DNA of 64,000 bases from the NCBI GenBank assembly GCA_013399695.1, contig VXAU01001251.1, positions 455,191 to 519,190 of the forward strand, in the 5' to 3' direction. This document shows, piece by piece, positions 1-14,553 of this stretch. The first letter of the stretch is position 1, and every line of letters starts with the position of its first letter. A program made the translations under genes and the position numbers. A model generated the notes under the pieces. The model had not been told where the DNA came from. It did no database searches and saw nothing but the letters and a program-made list of their open reading frames with translations. The DNA comes from Formicarius rufipectus (lineage: Eukaryota > Chordata > Aves > Passeriformes > Formicariidae).

Positions 1-767
1 CTTATTATAATGGGATCCTGCAGACAAAAACACCAGTGGATTTTGAAGAAATCAATGGAAGGTATCAGATTTAGGAAGAAGTCAAGCACAGTTGATCAGT
101 GCTCTCAATGCAGAGGTGATTAGAAAGTGTGACAGTACTTATCTAAGAGTCTGTCTAATTTAAAGGCCACTGATTTAGGTGCCTAACCTCAGTGGAGAGA
201 TGTGGCAGCCAGGAATTTATCTCTCTTAACAATCTGTATTTGGAATTCCAAATTTAGGAGGTAATTAAACAAGCTTAGGGGTTGTCCTTCAACCTTAGTG
301 AAATAGGAATATTCACATTGGAATCTACAGTGTAAGATATTTTGCTGTGAAATCATAACCAAAAAAGTGTGTCACACTGGAGCATCAATCCACTTGCTAT
401 AGTTATAAATCTACTACCCATTGTCATCAATCCAAACTTTGAATAGTTATTATTACTCACTTACTCTCCCAGTTTGTATACATGCGAGCTGTCTGATGAA
501 ACCTCAAGTTAAGGTTGGGTGGTTTCTGGAAGATTGCTAATAGTTATCACATGAAACTGGACTACCAGAGAAGTTGAGCATGGTAGTTATAGGATTGCTA
601 TGAAACAATGTATTCATTTGCATATCTTGTACTTTTCAGAGTACATGAATTAATAATGATCCTGCCTGGCCTATTTGCAACAGAATCTCTGGTGAATATC
701 ATTCATGTCATTTCAGTCTTTCCAATCTAAATTTTAGGCACCCAACATTGTGAATTTTGCCCAATGC

Positions 768-803
768 TTCCCACCTCCCCCCCCAACACCTCCCCCTACC
801 CCT
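768..803. repeat. C-rich low-complexity tract
   Basis: Runs of 8 and 5 cytosines sit in an otherwise AT-rich context, with short A/T interruptions. This is simple low-complexity sequence, and no function can be read from it. Confidence 0.75.
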
Positions 804-3800
804 AGGTATTTCTAGTGCAAATAATGCTGCTTTTATTGTTTTACTGGGGTTTTTAAAAGCCTTTTATTTGCATGCTGGAAAAAAAATTTCAAAATGCTCT
901 ACTTACATCTTTACCCTGCAGAACCGGCCATGCTGTGTTGAAATAATAACTAAATCCCTCCCCACATCAATGTCACAATGTTTGTTTTAGCAATCTTAAG
1001 TTCAGCTGCCAGCTGTTCTGTTCTTTGGATTTTATTGCAGGAAGTATAAATTCCCCTTGGTTTGGCTGGAGGTGCTTTTAGAACCCTTTGAGTGAGGGGG
1101 GAAGGGTAATGGAAGAGGGATGGGAAAGCAGAGAACAGTATGTCTATTTTTGTTGGGTGGGGTGACAATCAGTTAAGGACTATTAAGCTTAATGGCCTTG
1201 ATGTTATAGCATTGCATCTCTTTCTACCATTTCTTAATCACTACAGAGTAATAACATCTTTAAAATTTATTGGGACAATTAGAAAAGAGCAGAGTTCCTT
1301 TGACCCCAGCTATTTCAGAGCCTTCTATGGCTTTCTTTTCTCTCTCCCACTTCTTTCTCTCTAATTTTGTAACAGAAAGAATAATCACTGGACCAAACTT
1401 CTTAAGCAGTTTCTACCTTGAGATTTATGTCTAGTTCCAAGTTGCTGATAAAATGATAATTAAGCTTTCAAAGAAAAGAGAGGGAATGTATTAAGGAATA
1501 ACATAGCTACCTTCATGAATTCAAAGTTGTGCAGTGAACGAGGAACTCACTCGGGTAAAGGAGAAAAGTCCCTCCAGTCCTTTGCCTGAAACTTGACCCA
1601 AATACTTTTTGAAGAGGTTGGAGGAAAGGGATGGAAATTTAGTTAACACTTCCCTTTGTTTACATTCCCAGTGGCACTTGAAGTCAAGTGATACTGAAAC
1701 ACAGTAACAGTTTGCTTTTTGTCTTTTATCAGACTAAGTGTACTGTCCCATGTCCCCTCATCAACTCATTTCCTCCCTCCAGTTCAGCTTTTCTCCTTTT
1801 CAGTGCACCCTTCCATTTTGTTAGAAATCTGTGAATTCTGTGGTTCTGAATTCCGTTCTCGTTTTCCTTTTCTTCCCCACATGTCCTATGTAAAAATAAT
1901 TGCCAGTGTTAATTTTGTCTGTGTTCCCCACACTAAAAGATACTTTGGTTCTCTACTCTGATGCCAATAAAGAATAAATTTCATCACCTGGGTTTTGATC
2001 ACTTTTACATTGATTGTTTATAGCTTCCATGTCAGAGAGAGGGAGACTTACACATTTTAAAAGGAGAGATGAAACTCATAGATGACAACATTAAATACCT
2101 AAATGAGACAACCAAGTTGTGAGTGTAGTCAACACTGCTAATTTAATGAACTAAATAAGTATCAGAGAGAGATAATTATCTCCAAACTACAACTCAGCCC
2201 AGCTGAATCTTAATCCAAGTTGTCAACTACTATCTCTTTTCACTATCTATATAAAATACCTACGGAAAAGGAAGAGACTGTATTTGAACTCAGATATCCC
2301 ACAGAAAAAGATCTGGGCATGTGCCAGTTGTAGTAAAAACTTTGTCAAGATGCGCTTTTTCATCAAAGTAAAACAAGGCATCCTGGATACCTTCTATAGC
2401 TTTTCCAGAATGAGCAAATGAACCTTGAGTTCTTATTTTCCACCTGAACATCTTAGCAGGTGGGCTAGGGCATCAATGCCTCTTTTGGGACCTGTTCCAT
2501 TTTGAGTAATAAATTTTAATCAGGTCAGAGTGTGAGCCTCAACTTCTTAATCACCTCCAACACAAATCCAAGCAGTAACTTGACATGACACTCTACATGA
2601 CATTGAGGCCTATGTAGTTCAAAACTTTGAACAGAAAAGACCAGAGTTGTTTTTTTTTCTGTGGTCCTGATGAGAGATTTAGTTTAGTTCCCTGAGATCA
2701 GGATTCAAATATAAACAATTTAATATCTATATACTCCCCAAGAAGTCTTTGCAGATTACAGTTATCTTGAAGTTAGGCAAGCACTGGTCTATCATAACTT
2801 CCTCTATTCTTTTTTTCCTTCATGTGTTCAGATATTGTACTACCTGATAGTCCAACTCCCACCTACAATTGTATAAATTTTAGATTAATTTTATCGTCTG
2901 GCAACAAAAAACTCCAAGAATTTGATCTTTTTTACTTTCTCTTTTTGAAGATTGTAAACTCTCCTTCCTCTAGTGAAATCAAAATGTACATGGAATGCCA
3001 CAGAAATTGAAGTGTTTCCCTTTAAAAAAAAATACTTGAAAGTTTTGAATAGCACTATTTGAAAATTTTGAGTTGCTGCAATGTCAGCTTTTTGTCCTTC
3101 CTCTCAAAAGATTTGTGATCTTCTGGCATAAGTCAAGTTCCTAACTGGTTAGTTAAATGTTATGGATTCAATAAGGCTGTATAAACAGATATTATGGAAA
3201 TGGCATATAGAGAGCTGGAAGATCAGTAATATAAATGGGCACAGTTACAATAATTATGTAGGAAGCACATAGATGTGTCTGTGCATTTATATATTATATG
3301 AACAGTATTTTGTTATTGTTATGCTTTATTGAGCCCATTGATTACATTTACATAATGTCATCAAATATCTCTACAGAGGCTCATCTGCATCAATATTGTT
3401 ATAGCTCTAAATCACCAACGGATTGGGCTTCACAGTAAATAGCTCCTTTTAAAATATGCTATAGAGAAACAAAACCAAAACACAAAAAACCCCAAGATGT
3501 TGTCCTACAAATTTAGTAGTTTGGTTGTTGATGAGAGCCGAAATCTGTCTAGTTGTGCAACCAAAGAAGTTAATGAGAAGGAAGGAAAAAATACTGGTTA
3601 TAAACAGTCATGAAGACTTGGAAGATCAGCTGAGACCTATGAAGGTTCATTCAGCAATAAAATAAAGAGCTAGGGACTTGAAACAAAGCCATGACTTCCA
3701 TGAGCATAGAGATGAACAAGAAAGGCCAGGATATCAAAAGAGTAGAGTGTACAAATGGAGCTTGAGAAGATGACCATTCTAAAGGTAGCAGTGTAAAACT

Positions 3801-4253
3801 CTGTTCACTTAATTTACCAGAATAAATGCATATGCTCACTAAGCCTCAAGACCTTGAGTGTATCCCATTTCTGCAGTTAAGGATCTCATCTGTCTGTATT
3901 TACCTTTGTTGGTGAGTCCTGTTGTGAAGAAAGCTGAAGAGAGGAAGTACAAGACCAGGCAGACACAGAGCTCTGATGATGTTGTAATGTAGCACAGGCC
4001 AGTGGTAAAGCCCCAGTTTAAATGCAAATCCATAGGGAAAGGAGAGACAGGCTATTACTCAGCTTTGAAAAGGTGTGCTCAGGGCCCTGACACTAAGGGG
4101 ATCATGTCATGAAGAATATACAGCCCTAGATGTACTATCTACCCTTAGTCCACACTCAAAAGTTGTTGAACTAAGCTCAAATATGACGGTTGGTGAGCTT
4201 TAGATTAAAAGTGGTAGGGCCATTCCCAGCTCTCATAATGAACCTCATTACTT

Positions 4254-4270
4254 TCAATTTCTGAAATTGA
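4254..4270. repeat. Small perfect hairpin
   Basis: A 7-base arm (TCAATTT) and its exact reverse complement flank a 3-base loop (CTG). A G-T wobble and one further pair extend the stem on both sides. Inverted repeats this short arise by chance in AT-rich DNA, so it is recorded only as a structure. Confidence 0.6.
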
Positions 4271-4825
4271 GAAGGGTGGTAAGTGGTACTTCTTTTGGAG
4301 AAATGGTCCAAAATATTGCAGGAGGTTATAATTTTCAGTGAAAAGTATAAGCTTAAAGCATTGCAGCTTATGTAAAATGTGTTCAATAGTGGCTACTTAT
4401 ACATGTGCAGAAGCCAGGGTCATTCTTGTGTCAGTTCATGGCTCTGAGTTGCCCTTCCAGGGGAGTGGTAGATTTCAAAAAATCCTGCCAGCAAGAATTC
4501 CATCCCTGCAGAGCATTGCTGTAAAATGAATGAAAGATACATACACGTTGACATGAAGCATCTATCTGCAGCATTCTGTACAGTGCTGAAACCTCTATTT
4601 TCTGCACCTTGAAACTCAGAAAACATGGGACAAAATGATCAATTGTAATCTAAAGTTGTAAGTTAATGTGTAAGTGTGTGTGTATGGGTTCAACCATGTA
4701 TATTATATGCATTTTACGGGATGCAGAGGACTAGTTGTTTGAAAATGTATAGGCATGTTTGTCTGCCATTTCATACTGTAGGTCTCTGATTTCAGTACTT
4801 TAACTTCACTGATGGGAAGCAATTT

Positions 4826-4875
4826 TATTTGGTGACCTTGGAGGTCTTTTCCAACCCAATTGATTCTATGATTCT
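4826..4875 (+). mobile_element. CR1 LINE, 3'-end fragment
   Basis: The segment reads TTGGTGACCTTGGAGGTC, then CTTTTCCAACCCAATTGATT, then CTATGATTCT. This is the characteristic 3' terminus of sauropsid CR1 non-LTR retrotransposons: a GACCTT...GGTC...TTCCAACC core followed by a short ATTCTATG/ATTCT repeat in place of a poly-A tail. CR1 copies are usually 5'-truncated, and here only about 50 bases are clear. Similarity may continue a little upstream, but I cannot follow it by eye. It contains no coding sequence. It is the best single clue that the host is a bird or a close relative. Confidence 0.85.
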
Positions 4876-7800
4876 CTATTTAAGTTTGTGAACAATTTTC
4901 TGTTTCAGGAGATTCTTTTTGTGAGTGTACTTGAGAGGGATTTACTTATAAGTTCCAGAAAAAAAAGGGGTTTAGTTATTTTCACAACAAAGATTAGTGG
5001 GAAAAAATATACACTTTTTTACCTATTGAACCATGTTTTATTGGAAACCATATTTTGAAGTAAGTGTTTCAAATCTGGCAGTTGGAGAGCTTTCTAAGTG
5101 ATAGATCTCTTGCTGCTGTCATCTTGGAAATCCCAGCATAAGTAGCTAAGCTATAAATAAATGACAAATATTAGTTAACAGTTGCTGTGAATTTTATTTT
5201 GGGCAGGTGACCTTTCAAATCCTCTCTTCTTACAGAGCTCATGATAAGCTGGCACAGCATGAGCTGAATACACTTCTCCCCACGTCTTCTGTTCCAGACT
5301 CCTGTCTGTATCAGCTGTGAACCTCCTCCCTCCGGTCTAATACCCAAATCCCAGTGTTATGACAGGAGGATATCTTCCTTCAGCTTTGGGTGGGATAAAA
5401 GCCACACCAACAGAGAAAAGATGGCAACATACTGGTACAAGAAATGTCTCTGGATGTACCGAAACATAGGCAGTGACTCAGTTTGTCTGACTAATGAATT
5501 TTGTTGGTTTCTTTGCCATGACTTCATCTACTTCTATGTTACTTACTGTTCTTCTTGGTCATGAAGCACTGCAGTGTGTCATCATTGTTCCCAGCTGAGA
5601 AGAAACCTGTTGTACTGTTTTCTAGTAGGTAAATGACCCAAGGAGCCTTGGAGATAAATAAGGTGATTAGTCTTGAAAATTACACAAAGGGACAATAGGG
5701 CTCATTAAGAGGTTGTCAAGAGTAAGATTGTCAAGAAAGAAGGCTGAAATGATGAATAATCCAATGTTTTGGTCCAGACTTCTTTATTGGCTAGGTGAGA
5801 ATTCTTTGAGTACCTCACAGCTGTCTTCTGGCCTACAACTTGAGCTTTACTTTCATGGTAACCAGATGAGAAGCTGAAGAAGAAGGTGATGTTCTCTATG
5901 GTGTCATCTCAGTTTAGAAATAGAGTATGGACAGAATAGATGTCTGGTCCATAGGTGTGTGATTTGAATGAAACCAATAATCCTGGAAATTATCTGAAAT
6001 TGAAACTGGTTTTCAGAGACAGGGGGAGTTAGTACATAAAAAATTATCTAGGCACCAGGAGGTTGATAAATCATGGTGACTACTCTTACTTTTTCTAGTT
6101 GTAGAAAGTGAATAGCAACTTCTTCTCCAAACAGGTGCTTAGTAAAAAAAAGTTTGCAGCATTGTTTCTTTGGTATTTAGTCTATGTGTTCAAGGGATCT
6201 CAATCCACAGCTTGGGATATTCCTTATAAAAGACATCACGAAAATAATAAGGTTCCAATGTCTGTGAAGAAATCAGAAAATAGCCAGAGCAGCTATATTT
6301 GGAGCAGTGTTGGAAGATGGTGTGTTAAATAAGCACCAAAGCAGATACTGATTAGTGAGGTTGGAGGGTGAAAATGCAAGATGTAGATTCAACGAGTATA
6401 ATTGGTTTTGCATAGTAAAGAGGGCACATGTAAAAAAAAAATCTATCATTCTGTAATTAGAGGATATTTGATAAAGTGTGCACACAAGGTATAACTGAGG
6501 CTTTACATTCCTCCTTAGTAATGGCATTTCCCAACCAATGATTATTTGATCTTACCACCTTACTGCTCTTTAAACCAAAGGGTTAGATTTAACGTATTTA
6601 TGCACTCCAAAATGGGCACATACCTCTAAACCAGATAGACCTCCGTATACAAACCTTGTGCAGATAGGAGGTATTCATAACCTATAATTACATAAAAAGT
6701 GTGGGTAATTGAATACATTTAAATATTTTAAAAAGAGATTAAAATACTAGTTTAACCCCACAAAATACCATAAACCAGAGACAAAAAATGAGACCAACTT
6801 TGTGTATGATAAAGTTATGTTTAAGAGAGTTCAGATGGTTGATGACTATCAATCAGGAAGGAAGGAAAAAAGATTTTGAATGAACAAGTTTAGTTACTGA
6901 TGTGATAATGGTACAATAATAGCATGGGGAAAAAACAAATGACATATTGGAAATTGTTTTCTAAATTTAAGTTTGTTATCCTATTGTTTACTTGCTTGTA
7001 TGTAACACTGAAGGTGTCTGGTTATCAACAGGATATGGACATGCTTAAAATCAAGCCTGTGTTCAAGTGCTTTTCTTCATCCTCGAGGCAGTGTAAGTGT
7101 GAACACACAGCTACTCATCTTGCCATGGAGAACTAGTAAATAGGACCATGCTGTTCAAAGTTCAAAGACTGTTCAACCAGGCCAAAGGGAAGACCAATGA
7201 TAATCACTTGGTGGGAGTAATTAATATTTAAAGGTGGAAAAATAAAAATAAAATGTAGTACTGATTTTTCTTCCCTAAAATTGATGAAAGCCAAACATGC
7301 CAGGGAAAGACATATTTAGATATACTATGGAAGTATCAAAAGTAAAATTAAGTTCCAAATCTAGTGAGACATGAAATGTAAAACCCTTATCTGTAGAGTA
7401 AGCCCGTAGTACCTTGTATTAAGAAAATTTTCTGGGGATTAGTTCCAATATAACTGCCATAAGAAAATATATGATGACAGGTGTTTCTAAATTACTGTAA
7501 CAAGGCGGAACCTTCTCTCATACCCAGAAATTTTGGCAACAAAAGAAGCTGGGTTTTAAGGATAAGAAGTTGCAGACAACTGGAACAAAGAGAAATCTAT
7601 TGACAACAAGTGGAAGAATCTTGTGTATATTCATCATGGACTTGGGTGTTTTCCATATACTCAGCCATGTGCTGTTCGAAAAAAAACCAAAAAAATCTAC
7701 TGTTGTATTCCCCTCATTACTCTGTTGAAAGTTCTCCTAGCAGCACATTTCCAACCAGATTTCCTGAGATTACTTAACATTTCCATGTTGTTTGGCAATG

Positions 7801-8152
7801 AGACACAAAAAAAAAAACAAAAAAGAGAGGAAAAGTCTCACATGTGAGCTATGCATGAAGTTTAAGAATTTTGGTCTGGATGCAACAGCTTAAATCCAAC
7901 CCTACAGACAAACAGTATCCAATAATTACAAAGATCTGTGTGTGACTTTCTGTGTCCTTGGGCTACTGTCCTTAAGGTATTTATAAGTCACTGGCCCACA
8001 AAAGGAGTGAGTTGACTTTTGTGATGTCTTTCCCACACAGAAGGACAGGGTCCATCTCTAAGTGACTCACTTAATCTGAAGTGAGCCCTGAAACCCCCAT
8101 TCTTACACCTGTAATGAGACACCACCCTTGGAGCACCGCTGTGCTTTTAGGG

Positions 8153-8166
8153 AAAAAAAAAAAAAN
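8153..8166. repeat. Poly-A run ending in an ambiguous base
   Basis: Thirteen adenines are followed by a single N at 8166, most likely a homopolymer base-calling ambiguity. The preceding ~100 bases are somewhat more GC-rich. That could mark the end of a retroposed sequence, but I recognise no source and see no target-site duplication. Confidence 0.8.
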
Positions 8167-11100
8167 AGAGGAAGAAACAGTAAAACTGGTTAAGATTATT
8201 TTTGTCAATGTTTCCAACTAAATTGGTGACTTTGAGCTTTACGGTGTGAATCAGAACTGCAGTGAATGAAGGAAAGGAACGGGTAGTTAAGGTGGTTTAT
8301 CCCTAAGGTTGCATTCTGATACGGAAATGGAATGAGGATCCAAAGATGGAGCCAAAGTCACTCATACACTAACTATTACTGCACTAGTACATTACAGAAA
8401 CTTCACCTCAATTTCACATTTGCCTGAACTCTGAGACTATAGGCAAGAAAAAGGCTTTTTTACCCTCTAAGAGACACGAATTTAACATCTCCTTTAGTAT
8501 ATTAGTACATATTTGGTAAATATAGCTTACTTTAGGTGTCTAGAGCAAGGATCTTCGCATCTAAGCTACCTGCTGGACTCCTGTTAAAGGTCACTAAGGT
8601 GTAATCAATATCAGCCTATGGAAGTTGATTGGCATTTATTTGATCTCATAGCACCATCCTTCGAAACTGAGGTAGTTTCAAACATTTCATCCCACTTGGA
8701 TGACAGATTTGTTCAGTATGGACTGCAAATGTTGTTTTCAATCCAGGATATTTATGTTCACATCACTCTCAAAAAATCTGCAAAATAACAGTAGTTCAGA
8801 ATCTTAGTAGGAGCTGCATTTATAAATGCTCTTGAGCATCTTTTCAGCTGGCCCATATCCAACAGAGGTATTCTCCTACCACCTTCACAATACAGTGACA
8901 TGGAAGTCCTTTGGTATAGTGTGAAGCATTGCAAAAAAGGTCTTCCTGAGTATCCATGCTGCTCCAATAGCTGTAACAATCACACAGTGTGAGACATCCC
9001 ATACTTTAGACAAAAGCTTAGAGAAAGTTGGTTTAGCACAGCTCGAGTCAAGTTCAGACACAGGTGTCTGGTTTGAAGGTATTACCAGAGCACAGCCCAA
9101 ATTAGCCCAGGCTGATACAGCCTTGATGAAGCCAGCAGGCTGATTGGATTTACACTGCTTGAGGGTTTGCCTCACTAGTTTTATTACACTTTCAACATTT
9201 GTGTTTATACATGTGGATTCTTTTGATTTTTAACACTTTCTGGCATTCTAACCTCCTGCAATTGAATAGTTAAATACCCTCCCTGCTGTGCACTTAATAA
9301 TATAAATGGCATTTGCAGGGTTTTTAATAGCATGTCCAAAACAAAAACACTTTAAACAACCACAGGATAGTGAGTTCTTATGATCTCTTGGCTGGAAGTG
9401 TATGCGAGAGCCTTGCGTGGTGGCACTGCAGTCTGCAAATCCTGGCACCGTTTGGTTTCGCATGTGCCTAGGAATGCTTGCCCTTCCTCTGCATTCAATT
9501 TTCCTGTCTCCAGCTTTATTTAGTTAGATCTTTCTCTTGTGCATCCAGTAAAACTAGACCACAAAAATGAGTAGTTGCTGTTTATAAAATCAGCACATTG
9601 TTATGCAATCCAGATGACAGGAGAAGTGTGAAATGCTGTTAAATACTTGACTATAACCACAGCTCAGTTAGATCTAGACAGTTAAAGTGTAGTGGCGTCT
9701 AGGTTTCCTGAAGGGCTGACTCTAGAAGTGGGAGGCCCTCTTCACTTTCAGGGTGTGGGAAACAGAACAACTTTCACTGAAATCTACACACTTTTTCTGA
9801 CTTTTCACTGGTCTAAATGAAGAAGCAAGTCTACTAGTGTAATAAAAAACACTAGATACATTCATAGCTACAGGATCTTAGGATAGGTAGTTCGATCTTA
9901 TAGAACAACATAAGTGAGAAATACTTTGGAGAAGTAATAAAAAATACAGGGTTTACAACACATTGTTGAGAAAGTAGCATGATAACATAAAAGGGATATC
10001 AAATATGAGAAGAAAAACAATAATATTGTCCTTACCAAGTTTTCAAACAGAACATTATTCTATAACTTTCTCTTAAAATATTAAACATCTGGAAAATTCC
10101 AGAATATTTCCATTCACTAAGAGAATGATCACATTGATAAGATGACAGTTTTGTTCACAGAAATGTTTTAATAAAATTCTTTCATCTCCTTACTCCAACA
10201 GGGGGAAAAAAAATAACAACTTAGGAGTTCTGGCCATTGGATTTCAGGTCTGGCATTCTGTCCAGGAATAGCAATTGCTAAATGTAGAAATATCTTCCTC
10301 GTAATTGATTTTTCCTCAGTGTTATTAGTATGGACTGGAAGAAATTTTGTTTTCTTTCCAAATCTGATTCCTTTTCCTTATAGTGCCTTATAAACTAGTC
10401 ACTATATTTGATTCTGTATCTAAGTAAGATAGTCAAGACTGATATCAACATTTCAGTGTGCCAATATGAATGAGACAGTTCCTATTAATTACCTTCACAC
10501 CCACACATATTTTCTTTACTGACAATGTACTATTGAAAGCAAGAAGAGACAAATTTAAAACATCTACATTTCCTTGTAAAACAGAGAAATACTGTTAGCT
10601 TGAACCTCCCACCCAGAAACACATGATAAATAAATACCTCCTCCAGGTACTTTTCAGATGTGGTGTTGCTGTAGCCATAAGCACAAGAATTATGTATAAA
10701 ACAAGGAAATACTTTATAAATTAGAAGGATCTTAGGATTCAGGGGAAAAAAATCCAAACACAACATGGTACTCAGACATTATTTCATTTCCCTGTTCAAG
10801 GGTGAGTTTTCTGGAAGCCAATCCCACTTGCTTACTTTTTTGTCTATGCCACTTCATCTCATGGCTTTGGAGGTGTCTCTCAGCATGTCTTCAGTTGCTA
10901 AAAGTGTTTCTTGGATCCTGAGCGAATTGTTACCTGGATTTACTTGGTTTTGTTGCAGGCATATATAATGAGAACTAGAAACATCTTTGATTGCCTCCTG
11001 CTGTCCAATCATCTTTAGAAAATCCCATTACTAAACTCTCAGGGGGTGATGTGTCAAAAGCATAATTTGTCACAAAGTTTCTTCCTACTGCAAGGTAGGA

Positions 11101-12329
11101 ATATATCTGGAAAATATGCCTTGAAATATATCTTGGAGATAATTACCCACATAGAAATAATTTTATTAAATATTGTTTGTTTTCCCTGAATAAAATACAG
11201 TTTTCAAGCAAACTACAAAATCTGCCAAAGCAGATGACTCAGCAGGGCAGTTGAATGAGAATTCATCAAAGTTCTGGTGAAATAGAAGATGACAATGCCT
11301 TCTGTAAAATCAGGGGGAAGACTTGCACGGGTCTCATACCAGACCGCGTTAAAGAGAAAAGCTACAAAGTACCAAGGACTTGTGATAAGATCTCCCTTGG
11401 CTTTCAACTTGACAAGGTAACTTCAGGAACCTGACAATGCATGCTGGTTTATATGTTAATGTGGTTGGCATGTTCAACCGAGTAAGAAATGAGGCACTGG
11501 CTATCACACCCCCTTTGAAGTTAGTCACTGCAGCCAGTGAAGAGAGCCCTTTACCTCTACAGTGTGCACCTTGTCCTGCTCAGTCCTGCTACTTCTCACC
11601 TCTGAATTTCTGTCTGTTCCGTGGGCTCCGCAGGTTACTGGCCAAGGTAAAAGAGAAGAAAATTTTGTCTCTTTTTGTGCAATTTGTGCTGTTCCCATGT
11701 GGAGTAACAACTCATTCCAATGTGCAGCTGCTGTCCATTTTTCCCTCTCCCTCTTGGAGGCTAGTAGCAAGCTCAGCATTCTGTGCATTGCAAGGACATA
11801 GAGTTAGGCACAAAAAAATCCCATTTGAAAGGTATTATTCCCAAGACCACACAGAGAGATCAATCCATCTGTCCACAGCAGCCATTTTCTATGGAAGTGC
11901 TAAATGTTAAATTCTATACTGAACAAGTGCTGGACATTTTTACTTAAAAAATAAGCAAACATCTGCTGAGATGTAGCAGTGAAGAGAAAGAAGATACCAG
12001 TGACTGCGAATGTGTAGGCAGGAGTGCTGACAGGTGCATGGATGGGAGCTGCCCATTCTCTCTTGCTTTCTGCAGCTCTCATCCAGAGAAAATTGTAGTA
12101 GTCTATTCTGAAAAATTGGTAGTCTCTTCTGAACTGAACTACTTCAAAGATTGTCTGATACATTAAAATGTTTAGCAAAGTGAGAGGCTTCATGTAGCAG
12201 TAAACAAGGACTGCATGCTTCTGAAACTGGTCAAGATCAGCTTTGATGATCTACCAGAAGCTGCTGCAGATTGTGTTCGATCTGTTCACTATCTTTTCAT
12301 GGTTATTCTTCCAGTTATACTCACAAGGA

Positions 12330-12610
12330 GCTCATTTCCCCCTCTCTCTCACCCATGCTGATTGGATCAGTGAGATGGAGCAACAGGATAGGTCAAAGGG
12401 GCCTGGCACAAGTAGATGGCATGTACTGGTGGAGCAGGCAGGAACCCTAAGCCCTGCTCAGGGCTGTGAGGAAAAGCTGATCCCCACAGGCCACCCACAC
12501 ATCTGTTTTCTTTGGGATAGATAGCCAGCTTCTTCTGTGGCTGCCTCCCACCCTCTGGCCCTGCAGCAGTCCCCCTGACACACTCTTGTTTCCAGGAAGT
12601 GCTTTTAGAG
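12330..12610. other. GC-richer island, unidentified
   Basis: This patch is visibly richer in G+C than its neighbours and holds a 7-base perfect inverted repeat (AGCCCTG / CAGGGCT) at 12450-12465. Open frames exist on both strands (12243-12524 plus, 12367-12624 minus), but neither looks like a known protein. It could be an old transposable-element fragment or a conserved non-coding segment. I cannot tell which. Confidence 0.4.
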
Positions 12611-12839
12611 ACCGATGAGATCAAATGTTATCTCAAATTTAATTTTTGGATAAGTGCATTATCAGGCCATGCTCTGGGAACAGGGGTTGCTTTCATTTGA
12701 ATGTTAACAAGATAATAAAAAGAAAAGGCACAAATATTTTATAGAAGAACATTCTTGTGTACAACTTCCCCAGTAAATTATGAATTAATATTTTAAATAA
12801 ACGGCTAGATCAATTTTTTGAAACTGACCTTTTAAAGGT

Positions 12840-13640
12840 AAGTAATCAGGGGCCTGTCTGAATTTGTGTCACAGGCTCCATTTTACAAACTAGGTTTTAT
12901 CATTCACAGTGCAAAATGGAAATAGAGAACTCTGTCTCATCAGTTACTCATATCCAGCTGCTATGAAAATAATATGTTTGATATAATTCATTTGACATTT
13001 GATGAGTTTAAGGTTCCTCTGACAAGATATAATCAACTCATTATGGAGAAACAGAAACCTTCCTTGTTACAAATAAATTATTCCTAGTCATGATTGAATT
13101 ACTGTGTATTCAATGAAACTGGGATGAGGGAGCCTCCAATAGAAGTGGATATTTTATCATCAGGCCTGCGTGATAAAAGCCAACTCACGTCACTTTATGT
13201 TTTCTCTCTTCAGCGCTCTGATTAATGAGTGGCATTACTTTTCTAAACCAACAAATTAGGTCTTTCCTCTCCATTTTTTCACATTAAAGCTGTTAGATCA
13301 AAGTATAAAAAACCCTGTCTTTCCTTTTTATGTGCAAAGCCTGGATCAACAGCTTGGATGGAGTGTTATTTTACTTTGTATTGTTAGTTTATTTTTAAAA
13401 ATCTCACAGTCTTTGTGAAGCAAGGCTGGCTTTATGGCTGGGGTGTGAATTGCCTGTTTTAAATCAGAACCTGTGATTAATTTAATTTTGGTGTTAACAT
13501 CAAATCTGTTGCATGGCCTGTTCTGTGCCATTACTTTGGGGGAACAGGAGAAAGCTGTATCATTTTGCTGGAATGAAATGATTAAAAATGCATCTCCAGA
13601 GGGAGCTGAGGCAATGCAGCCATTCAGGACTACAGAGAAA
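12840..13640. promoter_or_regulatory. Candidate conserved non-coding segment
   Basis: The segment has no simple repeats and no coding frame. It is dense in homeodomain-type cores (ATTAATGAG near 13222, GATTAATTTAAT near 13473) and has a CRE-like half site (CACGTCA near 13188). That is the look of a vertebrate long-range enhancer, but conservation cannot be measured from one sequence. The call is an inference and the boundaries are approximate. Confidence 0.25.
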
Positions 13641-14553
13641 CACTGAACATGCTTAGGACTGCGAGAACAGCACAGTATGAACCATCCTGTGAGACCAGCT
13701 TCCACGATTTCAAAGGAATTTGCACATGAAAAACCTTTTTGCAGTTTTTATGGCCTGTAAAATAGATCAAAATAATGTTACATGGTGGAAACATAAAAAC
13801 AGCAATAAAATTAAATCTGAGATGACAAGTTTGGGGAGCAGACCAACACATAAGGTGGAACCCTGCAAATGCCACCAGAAGACCAGGTTGTCTGTTTCAA
13901 AGGCTTCTAATTACAACTGTACTTCTTAGACATTAGAAGAAAACACACTAGAGCCATTTTGAAGCAAAGGCACATAAATTACCTGGCAGCTACTGATTAT
14001 TTCTCTAGATTTCCAGAAATATTACCTCTCAGAGGAGTCATTTATTATTTCTGAATATCTAAAGCCTAAAAAAGGTTTCTCATATAGTTAAAAAGAAAAA
14101 GAACAGGCCTCAGAGCTGTGCACCATTTCCTCTGACCTGCATTGTTCCTCTTCAGCAGGAATGAAGGAAAAAACCTATTTGTTAGTTATTTGCCATTATT
14201 ATATCATAAAATGTATGATATGTGTGTGGCTTCTTAATTCATAAAAAATTGTCCTATACTGTGTTTAGTTAATATTACTGCACAGGGTCACCCTAAGTCC
14301 AAACAGATTTAAACAAGCTAAAAATGAACTACTGATATCACTAATACTGAAGAAAACTGGAATGATGCAATACACATAAAGTCACTCTAAGTCTCACTAA
14401 TTCCACATGTGCTAGTCCTGACTCTGCTCTGTATATTATCTTATTGCCAGTTACAAGCAGTGTAGTTCACCATGACGCAGAGGGATTTAAAAATTAACCT
14501 CCAGCTATTTCACTAAATACCATTCACTAAAACGTGATGATCACTCACGGGAA

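Larger units (their letters stand above)
1..4825. other. Unique AT-rich non-coding DNA
   Basis: I see no supportable gene here. All reading frames are short (80 codons or fewer) and lack recognisable domains. Local features are a C-rich run near 768-803 and an A-rich stretch near 3469-3495. This is most likely intergenic or intronic sequence. Confidence 0.75.

Noticed and set aside
11636..11648. A 13-base 'micro-exon' between CTCCGCAG and GTAAAA
   Set aside because: Acceptor and donor so close together are common by chance. No flanking exons are identifiable.
11437..11910. Longest open frame in the window (157 codons, plus strand), overlapping two more frames of 79-87 codons
   Set aside because: No recognisable domain, Cys- and Ser-rich random-looking composition, no splice or start context, and a length near what chance gives for this much AT-rich DNA.
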